A stretch of 64,000 bases of DNA from Thiohalocapsa halophila (GTDB lineage: Bacteria; Pseudomonadota; Gammaproteobacteria; Chromatiales; Chromatiaceae), in the NCBI RefSeq assembly GCF_016583825.1, contig NZ_NRRV01000001.1:1-64000 (forward strand), given 5' to 3'. Below are positions 19,019 to 28,955 of this stretch, in pieces (the first letter of the stretch is position 1; each line of letters opens with the position of its first letter). Under the pieces are notes generated by a model, which was not told the DNA's origin, searched no databases, and was given only the letters and a program-made list of their open reading frames with translations. A program made the position numbers and the translations under genes.

Positions 19019-19046
19019 ATCATAACGATTCGCGCTGATATCGCAA
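19019..19046 (-). promoter_or_regulatory. Candidate sigma-70 promoter of clpX
   Basis: Toward clpX, TTGCGA (-35) and TATGAT (-10, five of six matches) are 16 bases apart. The sequence is locally AT-rich against a GC-rich background, about 70 bases before the clpX start. Confidence 0.5.
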
Positions 19047-19155
19047 GCCGACGAACCGGGCGATCCGGTGTCGGCGGCTGCGGCGGGCGGGCGTCGCGCA
19101 TCGGCCCCGGGGGCGTCGGCCTCGGACCGACGCGGCCCCGCTCGCGGCCAAATCG

Positions 19156-19800
<645 letters not shown>

Positions 19801-19939
19801 GGCTGCGAGAACCTCGTTAACAGGCGTCGGTGCAGGGGGCGTGCCGCAAGCGCGTCGCGGCCGCGATGAGGAAATAGGGATGGGCGCGGCCCGAGGCAAC
19901 GCGGCGCGGGACGCCGTCGCTTTGGACCGCCCGGCGGCG

Positions 19940-21232
19940 TCAGCCGTCGCTGCTTTCGGTAAGGGCATCGAAGCTGCTGGACTCTTCTTCCACCTCCGCG
20001 GTCTCCAGCATCCGCTCGACGACGAGCTCTTCCATCGCCAGCGACTCCACCGCGGCCAGGCGCTGCTGGTCGGCGTAATGGTAGCGGATGAAGTCTTCCG
20101 GGCGCTCGTAGGTAGCGGCCAGCTCCTCCACCAGCTCGCGCACCCGCTCCTCGCTCGGCTTGAGCTCGTAGCGCTTGACCACCTCGGCCACGACCAAGCC
20201 CAGCTTGACCCGGCGCGCGGCGGACTCGGCGAAGAGCTCGTTCGGGAGGTCGATGTCGACGCCGCCGGCGGACTGCAGGGTCTGCTGCTTGAGCGATTGG
20301 ATCTCCTCGTTGATCAGCGCCGCCGGCAGATCCACCGGATTTGCCTCCAGCAGGGCATCCAGCACCTGGCTCTTGACGTTGGACTGGATGCGCTGCTTGA
20401 GCTCACGCTCCATGTTGGCCCGCACGTCTGCGCGGAAATGCTCGAAGTCGCCGTCTTCGATACCGAAGGCGGTCATGAAATCGGCATCCAGGTCCGGCAG
20501 ATGCGGCTCCGCGACCGCCTCCACGCTGACCTGGAACTGGGCGGCGCGACCGGCGAGCTCACTGTTCTGATAGTCCTCCGGGAAGGTCACCTCCACCACC
20601 CGCTCGTCGCCGGCGCTCGCCCCCTCCAGCTGTTCCTCGAAGCCGGGGATGAAGGTCCCGCTGCCGAGCACCAGCTGGCGGTGCTCGCCGCTGCCGCCCT
20701 CGAAGGGCTCGCCGTCGATGCTGCCGGTAAAGCTGATGGTCAACCGGTCACCGCTTTGCGCCGGGCGCTCCACGTCTTCGAAGGTGCGCCGCTGCTCGCG
20801 CAGGCGCTCGATCATCCGATCGACATCGGCATCCGCAACCTCGGCCACGGGCCGGGCGATGCGCTTGCCCGTCAGGTCGTGCAGGTCGATTTCCGGCAGC
20901 ACCTCGAAGCGGGCCACGTAGGCGTAGCGCCCGCTTTCGGCATCGATGTCGGGCTCGATCTGCGGCTGTCCTGCCAGGCGCAGCTCCTGCTCGGCGACGG
21001 CCTGCGGGAAGGTCGACTGCACCATCTCTCCGAGCACTTCGCCGCGCACGTTCTCGCCGAAGCGCTGGCGCAGCACCCGCATCGGCACCTTTCCGGGCCG
21101 GAAGCCGGGTAGCCGCGCCTGCCGGGCCACTTCCCGCAGCTTCTGGTCGACCTGTTGCTCGACGTCGTCGGCGGGCAGCTCCACGGTCATGCGGCGGGCG
21201 AGCCCCTCGCCGGCCTCGACGGTCACTTGCAT
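19940..21232 (-). CDS. tig: Trigger factor, ribosome-associated chaperone and prolyl isomerase
   Basis: The 430-residue protein has three parts: the N-terminal ribosome-binding domain with [17 protein letters not shown], an FKBP-type PPIase domain ([31 protein letters not shown]), and a helical C-terminal chaperone domain. ATG 21232 has AGGAG nine to ten bases upstream. The frame extends further upstream but that part is implausible as protein. It folds nascent chains at the exit tunnel. It heads the tig-clpP-clpX-lon cluster, divergent from alr. Confidence 0.96.
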   Translation of the reverse strand: MQVTVEAGEGLARRMTVELPADDVEQQVDQKLREVARQARLPGFRPGKVPMRVLRQRFGENVRGEVLGEMVQSTFPQAVAEQELRLAGQPQIEPDIDAESGRYAYVARFEVLPEIDLHDLTGKRIARPVAEVADADVDRMIERLREQRRTFEDVERPAQSGDRLTISFTGSIDGEPFEGGSGEHRQLVLGSGTFIPGFEEQLEGASAGDERVVEVTFPEDYQNSELAGRAAQFQVSVEAVAEPHLPDLDADFMTAFGIEDGDFEHFRADVRANMERELKQRIQSNVKSQVLDALLEANPVDLPAALINEEIQSLKQQTLQSAGGVDIDLPNELFAESAARRVKLGLVVAEVVKRYELKPSEERVRELVEELAATYERPEDFIRYHYADQQRLAAVESLAMEELVVERMLETAEVEEESSSFDALTESSDG

Positions 21233-21281
21233 TGCTTCGTGCTCCTGGAATTTGCTGTGCGGAATAGCCGAAAAACACGGC

Positions 21282-21311
21282 AGTATAAGCTGCTGACCAT
21301 GATTCCTCCAA
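21282..21311 (-). promoter_or_regulatory. Candidate promoter of tig
   Basis: Toward tig, TTGGAG and TATACT (five of six -10 matches) are 18 bases apart, about 50 bases before the tig ATG. The -35 match is weak. Confidence 0.4.
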
Positions 21312-21630
21312 GCACGAGCGCCGGCGAGAACACAGTAGGCTGCCGAGACGCCGATCAGGACAACCACAAGCCATGAGCTCGACACCACTGCGGCGGTGGG
21401 ATGTCGGGGGTGCGTCGCGTCATCCCGCGTGTCATACCCGCTTGCGCTGCCGTGACACGGGCGGCAGCATCCGCACAGTGGCCCGCAAGGCCGGAGCGCG
21501 CGGCGCCGAGCCCACACGCGCTGCACCAGACCGATTGGTGATCCGAGCCGCGTCCGCTTGCTTGGGCGCTCTTCGCAGCCCTTGCGTCACCCTGACCCGT
21601 GCCCCCGACCTTGAGCCCCTTATTCCACTC

Positions 21631-21705
21631 CCGCTGATTCCAACCCCTCTGAATCCAACCCCTCTGAATCCAACCCCTCTGAATCCAACCCCTCTGAATC
21701 CAACC
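21631..21705 (+). repeat. 15-bp tandem repeat ending exactly at the alr start codon
   Basis: Four perfect copies of CCTCTGAATCCAACC (21646-21705) follow a copy with two mismatches (21631-21645). A still weaker copy lies at 21616-21630. The last base of the array is immediately before the alr ATG, and no ribosome-binding site lies between. The unit is a multiple of three and is in frame with alr, reading TPLNP per copy. The reading frame is open from 21373, so the repeat could be untranslated leader or an N-terminal extension. Confidence 0.9.
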
Positions 21706-22791
21706 ATGGCCCGCCCCACCCGCGCCCGCGTCGACCTCGCCGCGATCCGCCACAACTATGCCCATGCCAAGGCGCAAGCCCCGGGCGCACGGGCACTGGC
21801 GGTGGTCAAGGCCGATGCCTACGGCCACGGCGCCGTCGCCGTGGCACGGGCGCTGGCGCCCGTGGCGGACGCCTTCGCGGTGGCCTGCACGGAAGAAGCC
21901 CTGGAGCTCCGCGAAGCCGGCATCACCAAGCCCATCGTACTGCTGGAAGGGGTCTTCGAGCCGAGCGAGCTCGCGCACCTGGACAGCGCCCGCCTGACGC
22001 CGGTGGCGCACAACCGCGAGCAGCTTGACTGGCTGTGCCGGGCGCGACCGACAAGGCCCTTTCAGGTTTGGCTCAAGATGGACACGGGCATGCACCGCCT
22101 GGGCATGGAGCCGGCGGACTTCGCCGCCGCCCACGCCCGGCTCGCCGACTGCTCCCACGTCAGCGAGATCGTGCTCATGACCCACCTCGCCTGCGCCGAC
22201 GAGCCGGAGCACCCGGCGACGCGGGCGCAGCTCGCCTGCTTCACCGCCCATGCCGGCGGCCTGCCCGGCCCGCGCAGCATCGCCAACTCGGCGGCAGTGC
22301 TCGGCTGCCCGGCCGCGCACGGTGACTGGCTGCGCCCCGGCATCATGCTCTACGGCGCCACCCCCTTCGGCGAGGCCCATCCGTCCGCTGCGGCGCTGCG
22401 TCCCACCATGCAGCTTCAGTCCCAGCTCATCAGCGTCCGCGCCCTCGATCCCGGCGAGGCCATCGGCTACGGCGGGCGCTACGTCTGCCAAGCACCCACC
22501 CGCGTCGGCGTCGTCGCCGCCGGCTATGCGGACGGCTATCCGCGCCATGCCAAGGACGGCACGCCGGCCGCCGTGAACGGCAAGCCGAGCCGCGTCATCG
22601 GGCGTGTCTCCATGGACATGCTCACCGTGGACCTGACGGATCAGCCCGACGCCCGCCCCGGCGACCCAGTGCAGCTCTGGGGCGATGCGGTGCCGGCGAA
22701 TGACGTGGCGGCGGCGAGCGACACCATCGCCTATCAGCTCTTCACTGGCCTGTCGCGGCGGGTGCCCGTGAGCTACCGCGACGACAGCTGA
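21706..22791 (+). CDS. alr: Alanine racemase
   Basis: The 361-residue fold-type III PLP enzyme has the PLP lysine Lys35 in VVKADAYGHG and the catalytic tyrosine near residue 258 in GYGGRYVC. The C-terminal beta domain has GRVSMDM. It interconverts L- and D-alanine for peptidoglycan. ATG 21706 fits the family's N-terminus (RARVDLAAIRHNY), but the usual ribosome-binding site is replaced by the 15-bp repeat array. Translation may start further upstream in the same frame. It is divergent from tig and convergent with the DUF3422 gene. Confidence 0.95.
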   Translation: MARPTRARVDLAAIRHNYAHAKAQAPGARALAVVKADAYGHGAVAVARALAPVADAFAVACTEEALELREAGITKPIVLLEGVFEPSELAHLDSARLTPVAHNREQLDWLCRARPTRPFQVWLKMDTGMHRLGMEPADFAAAHARLADCSHVSEIVLMTHLACADEPEHPATRAQLACFTAHAGGLPGPRSIANSAAVLGCPAAHGDWLRPGIMLYGATPFGEAHPSAAALRPTMQLQSQLISVRALDPGEAIGYGGRYVCQAPTRVGVVAAGYADGYPRHAKDGTPAAVNGKPSRVIGRVSMDMLTVDLTDQPDARPGDPVQLWGDAVPANDVAAASDTIAYQLFTGLSRRVPVSYRDDS

Positions 22792-22820
22792 GCGCGCGCT
22801 GGGGGAGCTGCTGCGGAATC

Positions 22821-22844
22821 GTCGCGGCCGGAGGCCGCTCCCAC
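22821..22844. repeat. Palindromic intergenic repeat after alr
   Basis: GCGGCC-GGA-GGCCGC, flanked by GTC and TCCCAC, forms a compact stem-loop between the convergent alr and DUF3422 genes. The pattern GTGGGAGCGGCCTCCGGCCGC is a widespread dispersed repeat type in Pseudomonas and Chromatiales genomes. It may also serve as a two-way terminator. Confidence 0.5.
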
Positions 22845-22881
22845 GCCCAGATTGAACCCGCCCGACGGGGCCTAAGCATGG

Positions 22882-24225
22882 CTACTGCTCATTCTCGACA
22901 TCGCGATGCAGCCGCCGCTTGGTGCGCTTGAGGCCCAGCCAGGCGCTCCCCAGCACCAAGGGTAGCGCCACGGCCACGCCCAGGGTGGGGTCGATGGGCA
23001 CGCCGGCTTCGGCGAGGCCATTGAGGCCGTAGCCCACGAGCCCGAGGCCGTAGTAGCTGATGGCCACCACCGACAGACCCTCGACGGTCTCCTGGAGGCG
23101 CAGCTGCAGCCGGGCGCGCCGGTCCATGGAATCCAGCAGGCTGCGGTTTTGCTCCTGCAGGCGCACCTCGACGCGGGCGCGCAGCAGCGCGGTCATGCGC
23201 GCAGCGCGCTCGGCCAGGGTGTGCTGGCGACGGCCCGTGGCCATGCAGGTGTTCACCGCCGGCGCCAGCCGCGCGTCCAGGAACTCCGTAAAGGTGGGCA
23301 GGCCCTGGATGCGCCGCTGGCGCAGCTGCTCCAGGCGCTGGCGCACCACATCGTAGTAGGCCGCCGTTGCATCGAAGCGCGAGGTGGTGCGGGCGGCGAC
23401 GGATTCGACCTCCGCCGCCACGTCCGCCAGCTCTGCCAGCAAGGCGCGCTCCGAGGAGGGGTCACCGCTGCGCGCCGCTCGCTCCCCGTCATTGGCGCTG
23501 CCCATGCGCGCGGCGGCGTCCGCCAGGCGGCGCTCGGCGTCGCTCAGCGTACTGGCCGCCGCCCGCGCCGCGGGCAGGCCCAGCAGCGTCATGGCCCGGT
23601 AGGTGTTCACGTCGAGCACCCGCTTCACCAGCCGCCCGGCCTGGGCCTCGGTGAGGCCCTGGTCACGCAGCAGGATGCGCCCGAAGCCGTCCGCGTGGAT
23701 GCGCAGGTCCGACCACGCCAGGCCGGCACCGCCGGCGACCTCGGCACCGATCACCGGAAAGCTGCCGAAGACCGTCATCAGGTCCGCCGTCGTGCGCTCC
23801 GGCATGTCCGCCGATTCCAGCACCAGCAGCACCGCCGTGACCACCTGCCCCGGCAGCGCCCCGAGCCAATCCTGCGGCAGCACCCCGAGGGGCTTGTCAC
23901 CGAACGGATGGGCCGCGGCGCCCTCGGGCGCCAGGGACCGAGTGAAGCTGTAGGTCACGAACTCCGTGTGCCGCTCCCAGCGCAGACGCAGATCGCCGAG
24001 ATCGACGAAGAAATACTGCCCGACATCCTCCGGCGCCGGGCGCTCCACGCCGAAGTGCGCCAGGAGCCGCAGCAGGTGATCGACGTTGGCCCCGCTGCCG
24101 CGCTCGCCACACTGATAGGCGATGTGGGCCACCGCCACCGGCGCACGCACCGACTCGAAGGTGCGCACGTGCAGCTCTTGGGTGATGGCGTGGCGCAGCG
24201 GGTGGTCCGGAAAGGGCAGCGACAT
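22882..24225 (-). CDS. DUF3422 family membrane protein
   Basis: The 447-residue protein starts near DHPLRHAITQELHVRTFESV, the conserved beginning of DUF3422. ATG 24225 gives this start, while an in-frame upstream start adds 15 unrelated residues. The long middle is helical and charged. Two hydrophobic segments near the C-terminus (LSVVAISYYGLGLVGYGL and GVAVALPLVLGSAWLGL) anchor it in the membrane, ending in the basic KRTKRRLHRDVENEQ. The function of the family is unknown. Confidence 0.88.
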   Translation of the reverse strand: MSLPFPDHPLRHAITQELHVRTFESVRAPVAVAHIAYQCGERGSGANVDHLLRLLAHFGVERPAPEDVGQYFFVDLGDLRLRWERHTEFVTYSFTRSLAPEGAAAHPFGDKPLGVLPQDWLGALPGQVVTAVLLVLESADMPERTTADLMTVFGSFPVIGAEVAGGAGLAWSDLRIHADGFGRILLRDQGLTEAQAGRLVKRVLDVNTYRAMTLLGLPAARAAASTLSDAERRLADAAARMGSANDGERAARSGDPSSERALLAELADVAAEVESVAARTTSRFDATAAYYDVVRQRLEQLRQRRIQGLPTFTEFLDARLAPAVNTCMATGRRQHTLAERAARMTALLRARVEVRLQEQNRSLLDSMDRRARLQLRLQETVEGLSVVAISYYGLGLVGYGLNGLAEAGVPIDPTLGVAVALPLVLGSAWLGLKRTKRRLHRDVENEQ

Positions 24226-24527
24226 GGCGTGGTGTGCGCGCGGTGAGGCATCCGATGGGCGACGACGCACTGCAGGGCCGAAATGCGGGTCAGCCGCGGA
24301 CCGGGCCGACTCTGCACGAGCGCCGCCCTCGACCGGCAGTGCACAATCGATCCAAGGCTACCGCGCGTGGATGACCTTCGCCACCGCGCAAGCTCCGACG
24401 CCGGCCGTCGCGGGCACGCACCGCCGCCTCGGCCGAGGCGGAGACGTGGCCGGGCACGTGCGCGTCCCGGCGCCCGCACCCGGCCGAACTGATCCTGCCC
24501 GGAAAGCGCCGATTGGTCGGCGTCTTC
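24226..24527. other. Gap upstream of the DUF3422 gene
   Basis: These 302 GC-rich bases lie between the DUF3422 start and the small membrane-protein gene. Reading frames here look like chance frames. I see no promoter or RNA gene I can support. Confidence 0.4.
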
Positions 24528-24668
24528 CTAGAACACACTGAGCGTGGCAGCCACCAGGGTCGTGGCCACCAGCAGCGTGCAGGCAAGGGCCCACGCAGTG
24601 CCGTCGGCCGCATGAGCCAACGCCACCACCTCGACACGGACTCGGGGAAGCTGCTTCTGACGCCGCAT
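24528..24668 (-). CDS. Small single-span membrane protein (46 residues), unrecognised
   Basis: ATG 24668 follows an unusually good ribosome-binding site, GGAGGG nine bases upstream. The product has a basic N-terminus (MRRQKQLPRVRVEV), a short linker, and a 22-residue hydrophobic stretch (AWALACTLLVATTLVAATLS) close to its C-terminus. This looks like a tail-anchored or single-pass inner-membrane miniprotein. The frame continues upstream of the ATG, but the ribosome-binding site favours the short form. I recognise no family. It borders the defence-type island. Confidence 0.5.
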   Translation of the reverse strand: MRRQKQLPRVRVEVVALAHAADGTAWALACTLLVATTLVAATLSVF

Positions 24669-25217
24669 GACTCTGATCCCTCCACGACCAAATGGCATGG
24701 CCAAATGGCTCGGCTGAATGGCTACGGCCCGCGCACGCGGACCGTGGATGTCGGGGCGGCCGATCGTCACGGATCAGGACTCGCAGCGATCAGGCCGCCC
24801 GCAGGAGCCGGCGTGGACCCCGTCGCACTGTAGCGCCGTCCAAAACCAGCTCTTACCCCAAGGGTAGTCCATACAAACCCCAATAGTGTGACGACTGCCC
24901 GAAACCTGAGGGGTCGGTCTCCGCAGCCGATCGACGGCTCGCCGGCGCAGCCCCTCGCAACGTGCACGCCCGCTGTCGTACGATGGCGGGCAGCATCGTC
25001 GGATGCGGATTGCCTCAAAGGTCCCACCACTCGCGGGTCACTGGCGAGCCCGGAGAGCTTGCAAGCCAAGTTAAAGCGCTTCCCGGAGGCAAAACCGCAG
25101 ACCAGCACCAATCGGGCTGTCAGCAACAACAACGGCAATCGCTTGGAGCCCGGCGATCGATGCAGCCGCTCAGCGAGCTCGCCGAATGGGCACCGCACCA
25201 GCGCCAAGGGGACACAG
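24669..25217. other. Leader region of the accessory island
   Basis: These 549 bases separate the small membrane-protein gene from the DUF499 remnant. Open frames here have no recognisable domains. A relatively AT-rich patch at 24845-24890 contains the palindrome TACCC-CAA-GGGTA (24854-24866), a possible operator or promoter site. Nothing else is supported. Confidence 0.4.
24854..24866. promoter_or_regulatory. Palindrome TACCCCAAGGGTA, possible operator
   Basis: A perfect inverted repeat of five bases around CAA sits in the only AT-richer patch of the gap. It resembles half-site pairs bound by NarL/FixJ-type response regulators (TACCC-like heptamers), but one short palindrome is weak evidence. 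Confidence 0.2.
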
Positions 25218-27439
25218 ATGCGCGACGTACGCTCCACCTGCACACCCAGGCCCGAGCTACTGGCCGGGACCTTCAACCCCGAGATCTTCACCGCCAGCCT
25301 GAGCCGCGTCCTGGGCGACTATGCCAAGGGCCGGGCCAAGCCCGGCGCCACCTCCCTGTACTCGGACCCAGAGGCCTTCTTCCGGGATGCCACCTACCCC
25401 ACCCAGGGGCTCTGCAGCATCCTAGACAACGTGCTGGGGCGGCTGATCCAGGGCGATCTGTCGCACCCGGCCATGCAGCGCATGGACGACTCCTTCGGCG
25501 GCGGCAAGACCCACAACCTGATCGCCGTGACCCATGTCGCCTATCAAGGCGACACACTGACAGAGCACCTCGCCGACATCGTCCCGCCCGAACGGCTGGG
25601 CAAGCCCGGGCAGATCCGGGTGGTGGGCATCATCGGCGACACCGTGGACACCCTGCGCGAGGGCGGCGGCGGCAAGCCCAAGCCGAACACCCTGTGGTGG
25701 CTCATCGCCGAGCAGACACTTAACGCCGCGGAGCGCGGCCCCTTCGAGGCCCGCCTGGACGATACCTCGGCCCCGGCCTCCGAAGACTTCTTCGACACCC
25801 TCTTCGGCGACCAGCCCACGCTCATCCTCATCGACGAGATCGCCCAAGCAAGGTCGCCGGCACTGCCGCCACCAGCCGCAGCGTCGCCGGCGAGCTGGAC
25901 CACGCCAACCCCCACCCCGACGGCCACCCGGTGCACGAATGGGCCTGGCGCGTGGTCTTCCTGCACAGCCTGGTGGGCCGCGGCGGCGGCTTCCAGGATG
26001 AGAAGTTCGGCATCGACATGGCAAGCGCGGTCTACGAGATGGCCTCGCCCGCCCTCAAGCCGGCCACCGTCCACTCCGCCCTGGCGCAGATCGACGCGGA
26101 GGCCAACTACCTGCGCAACCGCAACGGCCGCCTCTACGCCGACACCGTACCCACGCTCAACAACATCCTGCGCCGCATCGAGGGCAACGTCACCGACGCC
26201 GAGGCCCTGGAGCGCGTGGAACAGGTTGTCCGCAAGCTGGTGGACAAGTCCGCGGTCTTCGACCTCCACCCCAACATCAGTGACGGCGACGCCATCCCCG
26301 ACAAAAAGCCCAAGCCGCAGCTCGGCATCATTGCCTTCGACACCCGCGACCTCGCCCCGGCGCGCTTCATCGAGCAGCGCGGTGCCGCCATCCGCGAGCA
26401 CCAGAACCAGGTCTTCCTGCTGGCCCCCAGCACCGTACACATCGAGGGCGCCGTCTGGACCGAGGCGCGGGTGCAGCAGGAGCGGCGCACGCGCCAGAAC
26501 ATTCTCGCGCTCGCCCGCAAGGCCATCGCCGTCGAGCGGCTCAAGGCCAACCCCGAGAACTGGGGCGTGACCCACGAGCAGTTGCAAAAGGCCGGCTTCA
26601 AAGACCGCGCCGCCAAGGCCCCGGCGGAGCTGCGCACGGCCATCGACGAGTCCTACCGTCACCTCCTGTTCCCGAGCCGCAACGGCGGACAGGTGGCCGT
26701 GCGCGACCTGGGCAAGGGCGGCGCCGGGCCTACCGGCGGCGGCTCCGGCGGCCTGCACCTGGAAGGTGCCATCCTCAAGCAGCTCGCCGACGAGCGCGAG
26801 CTGATCACAGAAGAGCAGGCCACCACCGGCGAGACCCTCACCATCCTCGGTAAGCTCTTCTTCGACGCGTACAAGCAGGTCCCGGTGAGCGAGCTGGTGA
26901 GCCACTTCGCTACCCGCCGCCACTGGCCCATCCTGCAGGCACCGGACCTGCTGGCGCAGGTGCTGGTGGTCTTTCCGTCCGAGGCCTTCGACGATGCCGG
27001 CAACCCCGACCCGGAGCAGGCCCAAACCGGCGAGTCAGTGCCCCTCGGCGCCCTCAAGACCGGCGTCGTCATGCCCTATCATGAGGCCCAGAGCCGCGGC
27101 TGGATCGTCGCCCCCAAGGTACAAGAGCAGCAGTTCACCCTCACCGACCCGGCCAGGATCAAGCAGGTGCTGAACCTGCTCGCCGGCACCGCGCTCAGCC
27201 AATCCAAGACTCAGGTGACTGTGCTCAACATCGTCGCCACACTGGCGGATAAGGGTCAGTTCCAAATGGCACTGACCAACACCACCATCGGCGCCCTGGT
27301 GGACAATCGCGCCCTGTTCGCGGCCCTGAACAACCGCCTGCATTTCGCCGACAATGGCCAGGTCCGGCTCACCGTCGGCGAGCCCGAGCCCAACTGCAAG
27401 TTCCTGAGCTTGCTCAAGCAACCCAACGGACAATCCTGA
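25218..27439 (+). pseudogene. DUF499 ATPase gene, inactivated by internal deletion and frameshift
   Basis: ATG 25218 has AAGGGG upstream. The first ~210 codons match the DUF499 N-terminus: LYSDPEAFFRDATYPTQGL, P-loop-like DDSFGGGKTH and Walker B LILIDEIAQ. Right after DEIAQ (about 25848) the frame changes. From there the other frame continues with ANPHPDGHPVHEWAWRVVFL and HSLVGRGGGFQDEKFGID and runs to the TGA at 27439. DUF499 proteins are about 1000 residues. From memory of the family, some 230-250 codons are missing at the junction. DUF499 ATPases accompany DUF1156 methyltransferases in anti-phage clusters. The remnant is unlikely to be functional as one protein. Confidence 0.8.
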
Positions 27440-27442
27440 TCC

Positions 27443-28087
27443 ATGGCGAGAACCGCCCCCGCGGCACCGCGCAGCCCAGGCGCCGGCAGCCGGTCAGACA
27501 GCGCCAAGGCCGACGACGCCAGGCTCGCGAAGCAGGCCAAGCGCGCCCCCTACCTGCTGCGCATCACCGCCCGCAACGACCTGCCGCCGCCGCTGTTGAT
27601 CGTCAAAGAGCGCATCGCGCCGGAGGACCGGGACGACACCGCCGGCCTCACCAACCCCCGCGCCAAGCACCTGGAGCGCGGCAGCCTGCACGGCGAGGCC
27701 GTGCGCGCCAGCCTGCCCGTGCTGCGGCGCCTGCTGGAGGCGGTCAAGGACGATCAGGGCATCCCCCTAGGCCTGGAGCGCTTCATGTCAACCCAGGGGC
27801 TCAAGCAGACCGACCGCAACCTGCCCCTGGACGAGGCCGCCGGCGCCCGCCTCGCGCTCTTCTTCAGGCTCCAGCGCAAGGTCAAAGACAGCGACCGCAT
27901 CGAGCTCATCGGCCGCCGCGTGGCCATGCTCTCCCGCGAGGAGGCCGTCTACTGGCTCGCCAATGTCACCACCGCCGACCCGGCGCTGCGCAGCTGGGCC
28001 GTCAGCGGGCTGCGCCACATGCTCTGCGGCGGCGCCGGCGACAAACGCCTGCCGCAGGTGCTCGAGCGCATCCGCGCCCGGGGCTGA
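27443..28087 (+). CDS. Companion protein of the DUF499 gene, function unknown
   Basis: The 214-residue protein starts three bases after the DUF499 stop. After a basic, probably disordered N-terminus it has YLLRITARNDLPPPLLIVKE, then LARLFFRLQRK-like helices (RLALFFRLQRKVKDSDRIEL) and EEAVYWLANVTTADPALRSW. This pattern reminds me of the small protein often encoded just after DUF499 genes (perhaps DUF7680), but I am not sure of the family name. The frame is intact although its partner genes are broken. Its last 25 bases begin the segment duplicated at 29354. Confidence 0.6.
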   Translation: MARTAPAAPRSPGAGSRSDSAKADDARLAKQAKRAPYLLRITARNDLPPPLLIVKERIAPEDRDDTAGLTNPRAKHLERGSLHGEAVRASLPVLRRLLEAVKDDQGIPLGLERFMSTQGLKQTDRNLPLDEAAGARLALFFRLQRKVKDSDRIELIGRRVAMLSREEAVYWLANVTTADPALRSWAVSGLRHMLCGGAGDKRLPQVLERIRARG

Positions 28088-28101
28088 GCGCGCGCAGGAC
28101 G

Positions 28102-28419
28102 ATGCACCACCGCATGCGCCTCACCGCCCACCAGCAACAGGTCATCAAACAGGCCGCACAGGACGCCTTCGGCCCCGACGTGCGCGTGCATCTGTTCGGC
28201 TCCCGCGTCGACGACACCCGCCGCGGCGGCGACATCGACCTGCTCATCCGCACCGCGCTCACCGATCCCGAGCGCATCGTGCGCGCGGAGATCGACTTCC
28301 AGGTCCAGGTGCAGCGCGCCCTCGGCGAGCAGCGCATCGACCTGCTGGTGGACTACCCGGGCCGGCGCGTGCGCCCGCCCATCTTCGACGTCGCCGCCCG
28401 CACCGGGGTGGCGCTGTGA
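28102..28419 (+). CDS. MNT-type nucleotidyltransferase, antitoxin of a HEPN-MNT pair
   Basis: The 105-residue minimal nucleotidyltransferase has the core GSRVDDTRRGGDIDLLI: Gly33-Ser34 and the metal-binding Asp44 and Asp46. A third acidic site lies near residue 84 (QRIDLLVDY). In HEPN-MNT systems the MNT protein neutralises the HEPN toxin, in MntA-HepT by AMPylating a tyrosine next to the HEPN active site (established). Its stop overlaps the next gene's GTG by four bases. A 174-bp segment covering the end of the previous gene and this gene's first 45 codons is duplicated downstream. Confidence 0.85.
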   Translation: MHHRMRLTAHQQQVIKQAAQDAFGPDVRVHLFGSRVDDTRRGGDIDLLIRTALTDPERIVRAEIDFQVQVQRALGEQRIDLLVDYPGRRVRPPIFDVAARTGVAL

Positions 28420-28892
28420 GCGACAACACCCCCGCCCGGCGCCTGGCGGATGCGCTGCGCGAATGCCACCAGCATGCCCACTACATGCGCTATGCCTTGA
28501 CGGCCCTGGCACCGCACCTGCCGCTCACCGGCGCGCGGCTCCGCGCGCTGGATGCCGAAGCAGTCCAGGATCTGGACCAATTCGTCCTGCGCTTCGGCAA
28601 GCTGCAAGACGCCATCGGCATGCGCCTGCTGCCCGCCGTGCTGGCCTACCTGCAAGAGCCCTATGAACGGCGCCCCATGCTGGACAAGCTGCATCGGCTG
28701 GAGCAACTGGGCTACCTCGACGATGCCGCCGACTGGCAGCGGCTGCGCGCCATCCGCAACCAGTTTGCCCACGAGTATCCGGACGCGCCCGAGCGTAACG
28801 CCGCCGTCCTCAACACCGCGGTGGAGGCCGCCGCTGCGCTGGAGTCCATCCTCGCGCGCATCGAGGCGGGGCTTGGCGCACAGACGCCGTGA
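28416..28892 (+). CDS. HEPN-domain protein, probable RNase toxin
   Basis: GTG 28416 overlaps the MNT stop (GTGA). The 158-residue protein is all helical in appearance and carries RNQFAHEY near residue 114. This is the HEPN R-X4-H-X-Y motif: Arg114 and His119 catalytic in family members, Tyr121 the likely modification site. HEPN toxins cut RNA. With the upstream MNT gene it forms an apparently intact type VII-like toxin-antitoxin pair. It is longer than typical HepT (about 130-145). No obvious damage is seen. Confidence 0.82.
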   Translation: MSDNTPARRLADALRECHQHAHYMRYALTALAPHLPLTGARLRALDAEAVQDLDQFVLRFGKLQDAIGMRLLPAVLAYLQEPYERRPMLDKLHRLEQLGYLDDAADWQRLRAIRNQFAHEYPDAPERNAAVLNTAVEAAAALESILARIEAGLGAQTP

Positions 28893-28955
28893 CCCTTACC
28901 CCGGATGGCCGCCAGCCACGAGCCCGCGGCTCATCAAGCCCCAAGGAGCAGCAGC

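Noticed and set aside
19801-19968. Longer N-terminus for ClpP
   Set aside because: The extra 56 residues are Ala/Pro/Arg-rich and the internal ATG gives the family length and a ribosome-binding site. Similar long starts were rejected for hupB, tig, rplU, rlpA and the CysB-like gene.
21631-21705. Tandem repeat as a possible CRISPR array
   Set aside because: The units are 15 bp and directly adjacent without spacers. The 14-bp array at 61703-61772 is rejected for the same reason. No cas genes are present.
24767-25291. 174-codon minus-strand frame in the gap before the DUF499 remnant
   Set aside because: It has no recognisable domain, a poor start and overlaps the DUF499 start. It is probably a chance frame.
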